Shown here piece after piece: positions 39,445 to 48,576 of a stretch of DNA of 64,000 nt. The notes below the pieces were generated by a model, which was not told the DNA's origin, searched no databases, and saw only the letters and a program-made list of their open reading frames with translations. The stretch is taken from NCBI RefSeq assembly GCF_003206575.1, contig NZ_PZJO01000004.1:85733-149732 (forward strand). Direction: 5' to 3'. The translations under genes and the position numbers were made by a program. This DNA comes from Salinicola endophyticus (lineage in GTDB: Bacteria > Pseudomonadota > Gammaproteobacteria > Pseudomonadales > Halomonadaceae). Numbering within the stretch: the stretch's first letter is position 1; the number at the start of each line of letters is the position of its first letter.

Positions 39445-40239
39445 ATGCGGCCTTATCTCGATCTGATGCAACGGGTGCTGGATAGCGGCATCGAGAAAGC
39501 CGACCGCACCGGTGTCGGTACGCTGAGCGTCTTCGGTCATCAGATGCGCTTCGATCTGAGCCAGGGGTTTCCGCTGGTGACGACCAAGAAGCTGCATCTG
39601 CGCTCGATCATCCACGAGCTCTTGTGGTTTCTGCGTGGCGACACCAATATCGCCTATCTGCATCAGCACAACGTCACCATCTGGGACGAGTGGGCGGATG
39701 CCAATGGCGATCTGGGGCCAGTCTACGGCTACCAGTGGCGTAGCTGGCCGGCGCCTGACGGTGAATCGATCGACCAGATCGCCAAGGTGGTGGCGCAGAT
39801 CCGCCACCACCCCGACTCCCGTCGGCATATCGTCTCAGCATGGAATCCGGCGCTGGTCGATGATATGGCGCTGCCGCCGTGTCATGCGCTGTTCCAGTTC
39901 TATGTCGCCGAGGGGCGGCTGTCGTGCCAGCTCTATCAGCGCAGCGCCGATATCTTCCTCGGCGTGCCCTTCAATATCGCCAGTTACGCGCTGCTCACGC
40001 ACATGGTGGCGCAGGTCTGCGGCCTCGAGCCGGGGGAGTTCGTGCACACCCTGGGCGATGCGCATCTCTATCTCAATCATCTCGATCAGGCCCGGCTGCA
40101 GTTGAGCCGCGAGCCGCTGCCGCTGCCGAGACTCAGGCTCAACCCCGAGATCGATGACCTGTTCGCATTCCGGTTCGACGATATCGCGATCGAAGACTAC
40201 CACTCCCACCCGGCGATCAAGGCGCCCATCGCCGTATGA
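39445..40239 (+). CDS. thyA: thymidylate synthase
   Basis: 264 residues, exactly the E. coli length. Catalytic C146 lies in [48 protein letters not shown] and [20 protein letters not shown] bind dUMP and folate. It makes dTMP and dihydrofolate, the substrate of the next gene's product. It overlaps folA by 4 bases, so the two are coupled. Start has a gaaggagtgcc site. Confidence 0.97.
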   Translation: MRPYLDLMQRVLDSGIEKADRTGVGTLSVFGHQMRFDLSQGFPLVTTKKLHLRSIIHELLWFLRGDTNIAYLHQHNVTIWDEWADANGDLGPVYGYQWRSWPAPDGESIDQIAKVVAQIRHHPDSRRHIVSAWNPALVDDMALPPCHALFQFYVAEGRLSCQLYQRSADIFLGVPFNIASYALLTHMVAQVCGLEPGEFVHTLGDAHLYLNHLDQARLQLSREPLPLPRLRLNPEIDDLFAFRFDDIAIEDYHSHPAIKAPIAV

Positions 40240-40793
40240 GTGATTCGACCCCCAGCAGCGCCTCGCACGTCGAACTCGATACCCCGGTGGCGATGATCGC
40301 GGCACTATCGCAGAATCGCGTCATTGGCGTGGACAACCAGCTGCCCTGGTACCTGCCCGAGGATCTCAAGCACTTCAAGGCGCTGACGCTGGGCAAGCCG
40401 CTGGTCATGGGGCGCAAGACCTTCGAATCGATCGGGCGGCCGCTGCCGGGTCGGTTGAATATCGTGATCACGCGCTCGCCGAGCTATCGACACGAGGGGG
40501 TTCGAGTCTGCCACGATCTGGCTGCGGCGCTGGCGCTCGCCGACCAGCAGGCGTTGATCGATGGCGCCGACGAGATCATGGTGATGGGCGGGGGCGAGAT
40601 CTACGCCCAGGCGCTGCCGCTGGCATCGCACCTCTATCTCACCGAGGTCGCGGTCACACTGAACGGCGACGCGCACTTTCCGACGCTCGAGGACGGCCAG
40701 TGGCAGGAGATCGAGCGTGTGGCCGGGGCTGCCAAGCCGGGTCAACCGGATTATGCTTTTGTCCACTACCGCCGGGCGGGAAGCTCTGGCTGA
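40236..40793 (+). CDS. folA: dihydrofolate reductase
   Basis: 185 residues, slightly longer than E. coli (159) because of an N-terminal extension of about 15 residues before the fold begins at [34 protein letters not shown]. The NADPH site [22 protein letters not shown] and [13 protein letters not shown] are intact. It recycles the dihydrofolate made by ThyA. The overlapping ATGA with thyA fixes the start. Confidence 0.95.
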   Translation: MSDSTPSSASHVELDTPVAMIAALSQNRVIGVDNQLPWYLPEDLKHFKALTLGKPLVMGRKTFESIGRPLPGRLNIVITRSPSYRHEGVRVCHDLAAALALADQQALIDGADEIMVMGGGEIYAQALPLASHLYLTEVAVTLNGDAHFPTLEDGQWQEIERVAGAAKPGQPDYAFVHYRRAGSSG

Positions 40794-40854
40794 GTTTGAA
40801 CGACCTGCGTGCCCGACACGCGGGTCGCCGCACAAGCGAGGGAGGAGTCAGGCC

Positions 40855-41811
40855 GTGTTGACGGAACGAACACAGGCGCTGCTGGCGGAGATCGAGCGCA
40901 AGATCGATGCCAGCCAGGCAGCGCTGGAGGCCGAGCGGGAACGCAGCAGGACGCTCGCATCGGAAAATCGCGCGCTCAAGGAGCGCCTGCTGGCACTGGC
41001 CGAACTCGACCCCATGATCAGTGGCGGACATGTGCACCCCGAAGACCCCGATGGCGGTAGCCGGGTGCGCGGGCTGGGCAGCCTGGCCTTCCGGCGCTCA
41101 CGGGCCCGGGAAGAGGGGGGCGAGGAGGCGTCGCGGCGCAGCCCTTCGCCGCTGCAGCGCCTCACTTCGACGCCATCGGTGTCACCCGAGCTGCCTGCTG
41201 AGCAGGAGGCCCCGGCTGCGCCGGAGATGGCTGCGGCACCGCAGGCGCCGGCGTCTCACGCCACGCCCCCCTCGGAGCCCGCTGCGGCGAGCGCTTCGCC
41301 ATCCTCCCCGACGCCACCGTCGCAGGCGAGTGATGACGCCGCTGCAGTTTCGGATGGTGCAGGTGGCGCCGAGCCGGCAGACGGCGGTGCAGCCCAGAAC
41401 ACGCTGGCGTTCGGCGCCGAACATGAGGCGCCTTCGCCCCACGCGCTGCTGGCCCAGTGGTACAAGCGCTACCCCCAGGCCTTCTTCAAGGGGCATACTC
41501 GGCCGCTGAAGACCGGGATCCATCTCGATCTCTGCGCTTGCGAGCCCTGGCCCGAGAAGCTGGTGCGGCGGGCGCTGGCCTGCTATGTGCACCTGCCGCG
41601 CTATCTGAAGTCGGTGCGCGAGGGCGCGCGTCGGGTCGATCTGCAGGGGGCGGACAGCGACGTGGTCAGCGCTGAAGAGGCCAAGCACGCCAAGCGCCAG
41701 CTGGAGGCGTTGCAAAAGAAACAGCAGGTGAAGGAGACGCGCCAGCGGGCCGACAAGCTCGATCGCAAGATCGGCGAACTGCTGGCCAAGCATGGCCGCC
41801 GTGATGCCTGA
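40855..41811 (+). CDS. ProQ/FinO-domain RNA-binding protein
   Basis: 318 residues from GTG 40855 with an ideal ggaggag site 8 bases upstream; an ATG at 40717 would overlap folA. Three parts are seen: an N-terminal coiled coil (about 1-45, LLAEIERKIDASQAALEAERERSRTLASENRALKERL), a long Pro/Ala/Ser-rich linker (about 90-200) and a C-terminal ProQ/FinO domain (ALLAQWYKRYPQAFFKGHTRPLKTGIHLDLC, ALACYVHLPRYLKSVREGARRVDLQG). ProQ proteins bind structured small RNAs and mRNA 3' ends. The domain order is reversed relative to E. coli ProQ, where FinO is N-terminal. Confidence 0.85.
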   Translation: MLTERTQALLAEIERKIDASQAALEAERERSRTLASENRALKERLLALAELDPMISGGHVHPEDPDGGSRVRGLGSLAFRRSRAREEGGEEASRRSPSPLQRLTSTPSVSPELPAEQEAPAAPEMAAAPQAPASHATPPSEPAAASASPSSPTPPSQASDDAAAVSDGAGGAEPADGGAAQNTLAFGAEHEAPSPHALLAQWYKRYPQAFFKGHTRPLKTGIHLDLCACEPWPEKLVRRALACYVHLPRYLKSVREGARRVDLQGADSDVVSAEEAKHAKRQLEALQKKQQVKETRQRADKLDRKIGELLAKHGRRDA

Positions 41812-41968
41812 TTCTGGGCACCGCTCTGGCCCCAGTCACGGCATCGACGCTGCGTGGCGTGGCGTCGCACCTTTCTTCGCTCGATAGCACTTTCGTCGTA
41901 TTTTGCCAGGCCGATTCGGACGCTATGGTGCGCCCGGCATGATGTGTCAGTCGCCAGGCGTCGCGCCT

Positions 41969-41986
41969 ATGTCATTGAAATGACAT
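41969..41986. promoter_or_regulatory. perfect inverted repeat upstream of the porin gene (candidate operator)
   Basis: atgtcatt and aatgacat separated by ga form a perfect 8-2-8 palindrome about 110 bp upstream of the predicted -35 box. A related catt/gatgacg pattern recurs nearby (aatgacgt at 42002). The binding protein is unknown. Confidence 0.4.
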
Positions 41987-42095
41987 CGGTCGGCGCTAGC
42001 GTAATGACGTCTCTCAGCCGTCGATGATGACGCAAAGCATGAGCGCCGGAGGCTCCACGGAAGGTGCGGCGAGCAACGAAAACAGTGTTTTTTTC

Positions 42096-42125
42096 TTGTT
42101 GCGTTCGCTACACGTCCAGTATATG
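42096..42125 (+). promoter_or_regulatory. sigma-70-like promoter of the porin gene
   Basis: TTGTTG (42096-42101), an 18-bp spacer and TATATG (42120-42125). Transcription would begin near 42132, giving a leader of about 140 nt. Inferred from consensus only. Confidence 0.35.
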
Positions 42126-42271
42126 GTTTCTCGGCGAGCATTGGACAATAACAAGGCTTCAGAGTTCCGCAGCCGTCATTCGTTCGCGTGACGAGGCTGG
42201 TTGAAGGGTACCGAAGCCGACTGCATCTGCAGACACGATCGAACAGTAAGCTAGTTAAGGAACCTATCGCG

Positions 42272-43435
42272 ATGAAAAAGACGCTCTTAGCGACTGCTAT
42301 TGCTGGTGCCCTGGGCGCCTCCGCTGCGGCTCAGGCGGCGACTGTCTACAACCAGGACGGCACGCAGCTCGACATCTACGGCAACATCCAGATCGCCTAC
42401 AAGTCCATCGAGACTGGTAGCTACGACAGCGCAGGCCGTATCACTGGCTCCGATTCCCAGGACGAGCTGTTCGACAACGGCTCCACCGTCGGCTTCTCCG
42501 GCCAGCACGTCATCAACCCGGGCCTGACCGGCTACTTCAAGGCCGAGTTCGAGCACAAAGCCGACGAAGAGAAGATCGGCAACGGTCTCGGCAACGGCGA
42601 CCAGGCTTACCTGGGTCTGAAGGGCAACTTCGGTGACGCACGCCTGGGTTCCTGGGATCCGCTGATCGACGACTGGGTCCAGGATCCGATCTCCAACAAC
42701 GAGTACTTCGACAACACCGACTCGACTCGTGACCTGGGTGGCCTCTACGGCTACGCTTCTTCCAAGCGTATCGATCGTGAAGGCGACAAGTTCCAGTACA
42801 TGTCTCCGGTCTGGGCTGGCCTGCAGTTCGCCATCGGTACCCAGTACAAGGGTGATGCCGATTGGAATGGCAGCGACGCTGACTTCGACGTCGCTGGCTA
42901 CGAACATCGTGGCGGTTCCAACGCTTCGTTCTTCGGTGGTCTGAAGTACGCTGTGGGCGCGTTCTCCGTCGCTGCTGTCTACGACGACCTGAACAACTAC
43001 AAGCTGCAGAACACCACGACTGGCGACTACTCCGAAGCCAAGGCTTACGGTGTGACCGCTCAGTACACCATCGACACTCTGCGTCTGGCAGCCAAGGTCG
43101 AAGATACCGACATGAAGGTTGACGGCGAAAGCGGCGATATCATGCGCTACGCCGTCGGCGCGCGCTACGGCTACGCCCTGTCCGACAACTTCGCTGGTGA
43201 CCTCTACGGTTCCTACCAGTACGTTGACGCTGACAAGAACGTTGCTATCGCCACCAACCGTGGTGCTGTCGACAGCGCTGGCAACTACGCTGGCGACGAC
43301 AACTTCAACGAATTCATCCTCGGCGCGACCTACAACATCTCGCCGGCGATGTACACCTTCGTTGAAGGCGCCCTGTACGACCGTACCCACGACGTGGGCA
43401 ACGGCGTCGCTGTGGGTGCTGTCTACAGCTTCTAA
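42272..43435 (+). CDS. OmpC-like general porin
   Basis: 387 residues from ATG 42272 after a taaggaa site. A clear signal peptide (MKKTLLATAIAGALGASAAAQA) is followed by VYNQDGTQLDIYGNIQIAYK, the usual first strand of Gram-negative trimeric porins. Alternating aromatic strands (GYFKAEFEHKAD, QAYLGLKGNFGDARLGSW) and the final GNGVAVGAVYSF ending in Phe are hallmarks of outer-membrane insertion by BAM. Codon use is more biased than in neighbouring genes, as in a highly expressed protein. The mature barrel is acidic, fitting a halophile. Confidence 0.92.
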   Translation: MKKTLLATAIAGALGASAAAQAATVYNQDGTQLDIYGNIQIAYKSIETGSYDSAGRITGSDSQDELFDNGSTVGFSGQHVINPGLTGYFKAEFEHKADEEKIGNGLGNGDQAYLGLKGNFGDARLGSWDPLIDDWVQDPISNNEYFDNTDSTRDLGGLYGYASSKRIDREGDKFQYMSPVWAGLQFAIGTQYKGDADWNGSDADFDVAGYEHRGGSNASFFGGLKYAVGAFSVAAVYDDLNNYKLQNTTTGDYSEAKAYGVTAQYTIDTLRLAAKVEDTDMKVDGESGDIMRYAVGARYGYALSDNFAGDLYGSYQYVDADKNVAIATNRGAVDSAGNYAGDDNFNEFILGATYNISPAMYTFVEGALYDRTHDVGNGVAVGAVYSF

Positions 43436-43476
43436 GCGATACCCGACTCGGGCGGCCACGGCCGCCCGTTCGAACG

Positions 43477-43502
43477 AAGCCGGCCCTTGGGCCGGCTTTT
43501 TC
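43477..43502 (+). terminator. intrinsic terminator after the porin gene
   Basis: aagccggccc and gggccggctt form a stem with a short tt centre, followed by a T run to 43501. A second stem, ggcggccacggccgcc, lies just before it (about 43451-43466). Confidence 0.88.
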
Positions 43503-44009
43503 ATATCTATCTGTTAGATAATTCGCATCTCCTCCCCGCTGGACTGCTTCGCCGGTGTGATCGATCTCTACACCGCGACCTGCCAAATGCCACACCGCTG
43601 CCGTTGCTCCATTGGGGGCGTTATTCACCTATCATCCGGGACTTTCCCTGCGTTGAGGCAGGCTTTTCCTGGATTGCCATGGGCATTTTCGACGGCTGAC
43701 GCGGACTGGATTCGACGCCTTTCCTGGTGTCTTCTTGCGTCGCCTTTTCACGACCTTTCTCACCGCATGGCGACTACCCTCACCAGGCTAGCGGTTGCGC
43801 GTCAGAGGTAGTCGATGCTGCGCCATTACCGTGAAGAGTGCATATCGCAACCTGGTGCAGCGGCAGGGGAGCTGCCTCCGCCGCGGCCGCCAATGAGCGG
43901 GGCTCGGTGCTGGCCTGAATGGGGAAGCATCCTTGAGGACATGAGTGGGTGCTGGGGTATTCAAGGCGTAGCCAAACGAGCGCGTGAGCGGAAGGCGTGC
44001 CGGTCCGGC
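43503..44009. other. 507-bp region without a supported gene
   Basis: Lies between the porin terminator and the convergent plsB gene. The reading frames present are short, lack ribosome sites and show no recognisable family. Base composition in 43500-43800 is less GC-rich than the genes. No repeat, RNA gene or hairpin of note was identified; a small RNA or decayed gene cannot be excluded. Confidence 0.4.
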
Positions 44010-46439
44010 TCACTGCCGGGTGAGGCGGACCAGACGATGGCGCAGCTCCGGATCGAACAGGGTGCGGCTGCGCTTCTGGGCGCGCATCAGGGCGTCGTCG
44101 TAGTGCAGTCGCTCCTCCTCTACACGCAGCCATCCCTGCGCTTCCAGGGTTTCCAGCAGCGCCGAGAAGAGCCGCTTGTCGAAGAACTCCGGCGCGTTGA
44201 GACCCGCCAGTAGCGTCAGCCGCTCGGCCAGCAGGCGGCTGTGCTCCTCCAGCGTCTCGCGGGTCAGCTCACCGCTCGGGTAGCGCAGCAGCGAAGCCAG
44301 CAGCAGGTAAGTGCGTTCGAGTGTCGGCTGCACTGGCTGGCCGAGCAGACGCAGCTGCTCGCTGGCTTCCAGGTGACCGGGCTGGCGGCGCCACTCGTTG
44401 TCACTCTGCTTGAGCAGCCCTTCGGCGCTCAGGGCGTCGAGGGTGGCCGCCAGGTGTTGACGATGATCCGCCACTTCGCGGGCATTGAGCTCGCGAGCGA
44501 TCAGCGGCCACGCCGGCGCCAGCAGGGTATCCAGCTCGTCGAGGCAGAACGCCACGTTGTTGCGGAAAGCGAAGGCCACCAGCCCGAAGTGGGTGAACAG
44601 GTGCAGCACGTTGTTGCGGTACCAGGTGAGCAGCGTGGCCTGTTCGGGGCTGGCGCTGATCAGCTCGCCCAGCGCCTGGGGGCGGCGCTGGATGAAGCCG
44701 AGCGCGACCACCTGATCGATCCAGGCGGCGGCGTCACCCGCCGGCAGGCGGCAGTGCGCGCTGCCGGGTGCGCGCTGTTGCAGCCGCACCAGCAGCGCCA
44801 CCTGATGCGCCAGCAGGTCGGATTCGATGGTGTGGTGCGGCGTCGCCAGCAGGGCCATCGCCACCAGCGAGACGGCGTTGACGGTGGCGCCATCGTTGAT
44901 GCGTTCGGCCAGCGTGCGACCCAGTTGGGGCACTGCGCGCTTGAGCCACTCGGGGCGCGGCTGGTCGCGCTCCGCGCGCCAGGCGGGGGCGAGGCCATCG
45001 AGGAAATCGGTCAGTGACAGCGGCTCGCCGACGTTGACCGCGACCCGGCCGTGCGGCTGGCGCAGATGTCGCAGCACATGTATCAGATCCAGCGGCGACT
45101 CCTTCTTCTTGCTGCCGCCGCGCAGCTCGCGCAGATAGGCGTTGCTCTCGAGCACCTTCTCGTAGCCGATGTAGACCGGTACGAAGGCGACGTCGCGGGT
45201 GGCGTCGCGCACGAACGAGCGCAGCGTCATCGCCAGCATGCCGGGGCGCGGGTCGAGCATGCGGCCGGTACGGGAGCGCCCGCCTTCGATGAAGTACTCG
45301 ACCGGCTGGCCGCGGGCGATCAGGCGGTGCAGATATTCGTTGAATACCGCGGCGTAGAGCCGGTTGTCCTTGAAGCTGCGACGCATGAAGAAGGCACCAC
45401 CACGGCGCAGCAGCGGACCGATCAGCGGCATGTCGAGATTGCGTCCGGCGGCGATGTGCGGTGGCATCAGCCCCTCCCGGTAGAGCACGTAGGAGAGCAG
45501 CAGATAGTCGACATGGCTGCGATGGCAGGGCACGTAGATCAGGGTGCGCTCGCCGGCGATCGCCTTGACCGCCTCCAGGCCATGCACATCGACGCCGTCG
45601 TAGAGCCGGTTCCACAGCCGTTTGAGCAGTTCGTAGAGAAAGCGCAGCACCGGGTAGGACATGTTTGACGCGATCTCGCGCGCATAGCGCTCGGCGCGCT
45701 TGCGCTCCTTGAGCGCGTTGCTGCGGTTGGCAGAGGCCGCCTCGTCGATTGCCTGGCGGACCGCCGGGCTGCCCACCACGCCCCGCACCAGGGTGCGGCG
45801 GTGGGAGATGTCGGGGCCCAGCACCCGGGCGCGCACGCGGCGAAAGTGGACCCGTAGCACGCGGGCGAGGGTGCGCTGGGTCAGCCGGGTGTGCGAATCG
45901 TCGAGCAGCGGGCGCAGGCGAATCGGCTCGCCCAGGTGGGCTTCCAGATGACGACCGTTGACGATCAGCGACAACAGCCGCCGCAGGCGACCGCTCCAGG
46001 CCCAGTCGTCGGCGGCGAGCATCTTCCAGAAGCCGAAGTCCTTGCCCGGGGCGCGGCTCCAGAACACGCTCACCGGCACCAGCTGCACGTCCAGTTCTGG
46101 GTCCTGTTCGAGTGCTGCCAGCAGCGGCCCCAGCGGCTCGGCGCCCTGGGTCTTCACGCCGCGCCAGGTGCGCCGCAGACGCGGCAGCGGCAAACAGCTC
46201 GGCAGCGTCAGCTCGCCCAGCGCGACCCGGCGGCCGGCGTCGGGCAGGCCCAGCTTGCGGGTCAATTGGGCCACCGCAAGCTCGTCGCTGAGCGACGGGT
46301 GCGGAAGAACGTAGAGCGTGATCGGCTCGGGGTCTAGTTCCACCGGGTCGGGTTCGACCAGCCGGAAGCCGAGCCAGCGGCGCACGATGCCACCACTCAG
46401 GCGATGCCACATTCGACCTGCGCCGCTGACTGACCGCAT
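44010..46439 (-). CDS. plsB: glycerol-3-phosphate 1-O-acyltransferase PlsB
   Basis: 809 residues from ATG 46439 (gagg site 9 bases upstream), against 807 in E. coli. With this start the catalytic HX4D motif falls at H306 and D311 (CHRSHVDYLL), the same numbers as in E. coli, which supports the choice over the open frame extending to 46784. Other blocks are GGAFFMRRSFKDNRLYAAVFNEYL, YFIEGGRSRTGRMLDPRPGMLAM and DVAFVPVYIGYEKVLE. It adds the first acyl chain to glycerol-3-phosphate at the inner membrane. Divergent from a cardiolipin synthase gene. Confidence 0.96.
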   Translation of the reverse strand: MRSVSGAGRMWHRLSGGIVRRWLGFRLVEPDPVELDPEPITLYVLPHPSLSDELAVAQLTRKLGLPDAGRRVALGELTLPSCLPLPRLRRTWRGVKTQGAEPLGPLLAALEQDPELDVQLVPVSVFWSRAPGKDFGFWKMLAADDWAWSGRLRRLLSLIVNGRHLEAHLGEPIRLRPLLDDSHTRLTQRTLARVLRVHFRRVRARVLGPDISHRRTLVRGVVGSPAVRQAIDEAASANRSNALKERKRAERYAREIASNMSYPVLRFLYELLKRLWNRLYDGVDVHGLEAVKAIAGERTLIYVPCHRSHVDYLLLSYVLYREGLMPPHIAAGRNLDMPLIGPLLRRGGAFFMRRSFKDNRLYAAVFNEYLHRLIARGQPVEYFIEGGRSRTGRMLDPRPGMLAMTLRSFVRDATRDVAFVPVYIGYEKVLESNAYLRELRGGSKKKESPLDLIHVLRHLRQPHGRVAVNVGEPLSLTDFLDGLAPAWRAERDQPRPEWLKRAVPQLGRTLAERINDGATVNAVSLVAMALLATPHHTIESDLLAHQVALLVRLQQRAPGSAHCRLPAGDAAAWIDQVVALGFIQRRPQALGELISASPEQATLLTWYRNNVLHLFTHFGLVAFAFRNNVAFCLDELDTLLAPAWPLIARELNAREVADHRQHLAATLDALSAEGLLKQSDNEWRRQPGHLEASEQLRLLGQPVQPTLERTYLLLASLLRYPSGELTRETLEEHSRLLAERLTLLAGLNAPEFFDKRLFSALLETLEAQGWLRVEEERLHYDDALMRAQKRSRTLFDPELRHRLVRLTRQ

Positions 46440-46603
46440 GCGTGAAGACCTCGCAAATTCATCAGTATAGCGATATCCGCCGGTGGCGACGATGGTGCGC
46501 GGGACGGCGTCGGCCGCGCGCTGAGTGCCGTTGGATAGCGCGCTCTTTTCTGGCGCGGCAAAACGTGCGTCAATCGGGGCCGATGCAACCGGCGGGAGAT
46601 GCC

Positions 46604-47722
46604 ATGCGCGCGACATGGAAGGGCGGCAATCGCTTCGAGCTACTCCCGGAGGGCAAGCGCTTCTGGCCAGCCATGCGGGCGGCGATCGAAGGCGCTCGAG
46701 AGCAGCTGTGGATCGAACTCTATCTGATGGAATCCGGGGCGCTGGCCGAGCGCTTCGTGCACACGCTGGAGGCGGCGGTGGCACGCGGCGTGGCGGTGCG
46801 GATGATGCTCGATGGCGTCGGCAGCATGGGGCTTGCGCGGCGTGATCGCCAGCGCCTACGCGCCGCCGGGGTCGAGCTGCGCTTCTTCAACCCGCTCTCG
46901 GTGACCCGTCTGGGGGGCAACCTGATGCGCGACCACCGCAAGCTGGTGGTGGTCGACGGCGAGGTGGCATTCACCGGTGGCTTCGGCATCGTCGACGAAT
47001 TCGTCGACGCCTGGTACGAGGTGGCGGTGCGGGTCGAAGGGCCGGTGGTCCATGACTGGATGAGGCTGTTCGCGCAGGTGTGGGATTCGCCGCTGACCCG
47101 TGGCGGACGCTCGCGGGCACGGCTCTCGCCGCGGTTGCCGCCGGCGCCGGCGAGCGCGGAGGAGGGCGCCCGCGGGCGGGTGATCTCCGGGCGTGGCCAC
47201 CGCTATCAGGCGATCCGCCTGTCGCTCCACGGGCGTATCTCCACCGCGCGCCAGCGGTTGTGGCTGTGCACACCCTATTTCGTGCCCACCCTGAGTCTGC
47301 GCCGGCAGCTGGCCCAGGCTGCGCGACGTGGCATCGACGTGCGTCTGCTGCTCGCCGGCGGGCATCACGACCATCCGGGCATCCGCTATGCCGGGCAGCG
47401 CTTCTACGGGCGACTGCTCAAGGCCGGGGTGCAGATCTACGAGTTCCAGCCCAACTTCATCCACGCCAAGTTCTGCGTCGCCGACGACTGGGTCTCGCTG
47501 GGCTCGTGCAACTTCGACCACTGGAGCCTGCAGTGGAATCTCGAGGCCAACCAGGAGATCGAGGACAGCGCCTTCGCCGCCGAGGTCGCCCAGCTGTTCA
47601 TGCGCAACTTCGCCGCCAGCCAGCGGATCGACGCCGCCTCCTGGCGCCGCCGCCCCTGGTGGCAGCGGGTGCGCGAATGGGCATTCGGCACCGTCAACGC
47701 CTGGATGACGCGGCTCAAGTAA
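46604..47722 (+). CDS. clsB: cardiolipin synthase ClsB-type (phospholipase D family)
   Basis: 372 residues from the ATG at 46604 with gggag just upstream; an in-frame ATG seven codons earlier is possible. Two HKD motifs are present, HRKLVVVDGEVAFTGG near residue 110 and HAKFCVADDWVSLGSCNFD near residue 287. Unlike ClsA there are no N-terminal membrane helices, so it fits ClsB. It would condense phospholipids to cardiolipin. It is divergent from plsB, so two phospholipid enzymes share the 164-bp control region. Confidence 0.85.
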   Translation: MRATWKGGNRFELLPEGKRFWPAMRAAIEGAREQLWIELYLMESGALAERFVHTLEAAVARGVAVRMMLDGVGSMGLARRDRQRLRAAGVELRFFNPLSVTRLGGNLMRDHRKLVVVDGEVAFTGGFGIVDEFVDAWYEVAVRVEGPVVHDWMRLFAQVWDSPLTRGGRSRARLSPRLPPAPASAEEGARGRVISGRGHRYQAIRLSLHGRISTARQRLWLCTPYFVPTLSLRRQLAQAARRGIDVRLLLAGGHHDHPGIRYAGQRFYGRLLKAGVQIYEFQPNFIHAKFCVADDWVSLGSCNFDHWSLQWNLEANQEIEDSAFAAEVAQLFMRNFAASQRIDAASWRRRPWWQRVREWAFGTVNAWMTRLK

Positions 47723-47734
47723 AGGAAGCGCGCC

Positions 47735-48433
47735 TCAGCGCTTGCCGCCACGCTGCCGGGCGCTCCCCTTGCGCGCGCCGCCGCGGGACTTGCCTTCGTG
47801 CTTGCCGCCCGACTTGCCCGGGCCGCGCTTGGGTGCCTCCGGCGGTACGCGAAAATGCAGGTAGAGGTCGAGGGTCAACTCCGGCAGCTGCGTGGCCAGG
47901 GCGCTGAACTGTGCCTCGTCGGCGACCATCTCGGCCATCTCCGGCTCCTCCTCGAACAGTCCCGACAGCGCCATGAAGGGCAGCAGCAGGGCGGCGACGT
48001 GGGATTCGTCCTGGGCGAACCAGGTCGTTTCATCGAGAAACACGGCCTGCATGAAGCCGGCGCACCAGTCCTCGATGGCGGCGGCCATCTCGCCGTCGTC
48101 GTCGAGGTCGGTGTCGAACGGCAGTTCCAGCCACTCGCCGCGTTCGAGAATGTCGCCGGCCTGGCGTGTCAGGGTCTCCATCAGCGTGATCACTTCGTCG
48201 CGCGCCGCCAGCTCGGCGAACGCCGGTGCCGTCTCGAACAGCTCCGCCAGCCACTGCGTCTGGGGCGGCGACTGCGGCGCCACGGCCAGTGCCACCAGGA
48301 AGCCGTGGGCGCTGATCACGTCGGGGGCCTCCTCGCCCAGTTGCTCGGGAGCGAGAAGCTCGTCGAGTCTTGCCAGGCCGGTATCGTCCAGCGGCGGATG
48401 GCTGTCGATGGCGTCATCGTGGTCGGCTGACAT
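47735..48433 (-). CDS. UPF0149 (YecA/YgfB) family protein
   Basis: 232 residues from ATG 48433 with an aggag site; the open frame continues upstream without similarity. The family core is seen in ISAHGFLVALAVAPQ, AAIEDWCAGFMQAVFL and LLLPFMALSGLF. The last ~30 residues are a Lys/Arg/Gly-rich tail, which contrasts with the acidic body and could bind nucleic acid; no SEC-C zinc motif is present. Function of the family is not settled. It is convergent with clsB, 12 bp apart. Confidence 0.82.
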   Translation of the reverse strand: MSADHDDAIDSHPPLDDTGLARLDELLAPEQLGEEAPDVISAHGFLVALAVAPQSPPQTQWLAELFETAPAFAELAARDEVITLMETLTRQAGDILERGEWLELPFDTDLDDDGEMAAAIEDWCAGFMQAVFLDETTWFAQDESHVAALLLPFMALSGLFEEEPEMAEMVADEAQFSALATQLPELTLDLYLHFRVPPEAPKRGPGKSGGKHEGKSRGGARKGSARQRGGKR

Positions 48434-48576
48434 GGGAGCTCCTGGACTGAAGTGAAGAATCGCGGTGCGGGTGCGCTGGACGCTTCCCGCCGTTGGTTGC
48501 ATTCTACCATCGGCGTCCCGCTCATCGCCTGCCCGCAGCGATCGGCCCTGGCGCCCGCCGTCATCGATACTCAGCC

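Larger units (their letters stand above)
41812..42271. other. 460-bp leader region of the porin gene
   Basis: Contains an 8-2-8 inverted repeat (41969-41986) and a likely promoter (42096-42125), described separately. Between them is an AT-rich run with a long T tract (about 42087-42094). The predicted transcript leader is about 140 nt, long for this genome and compatible with small-RNA control. No gene is supported here. Confidence 0.5.

Noticed and set aside
44241..45017. Long plus-strand frames opposite plsB
   Set aside because: Shadow frames of the plsB gene, whose catalytic residues and length are fully accounted for.
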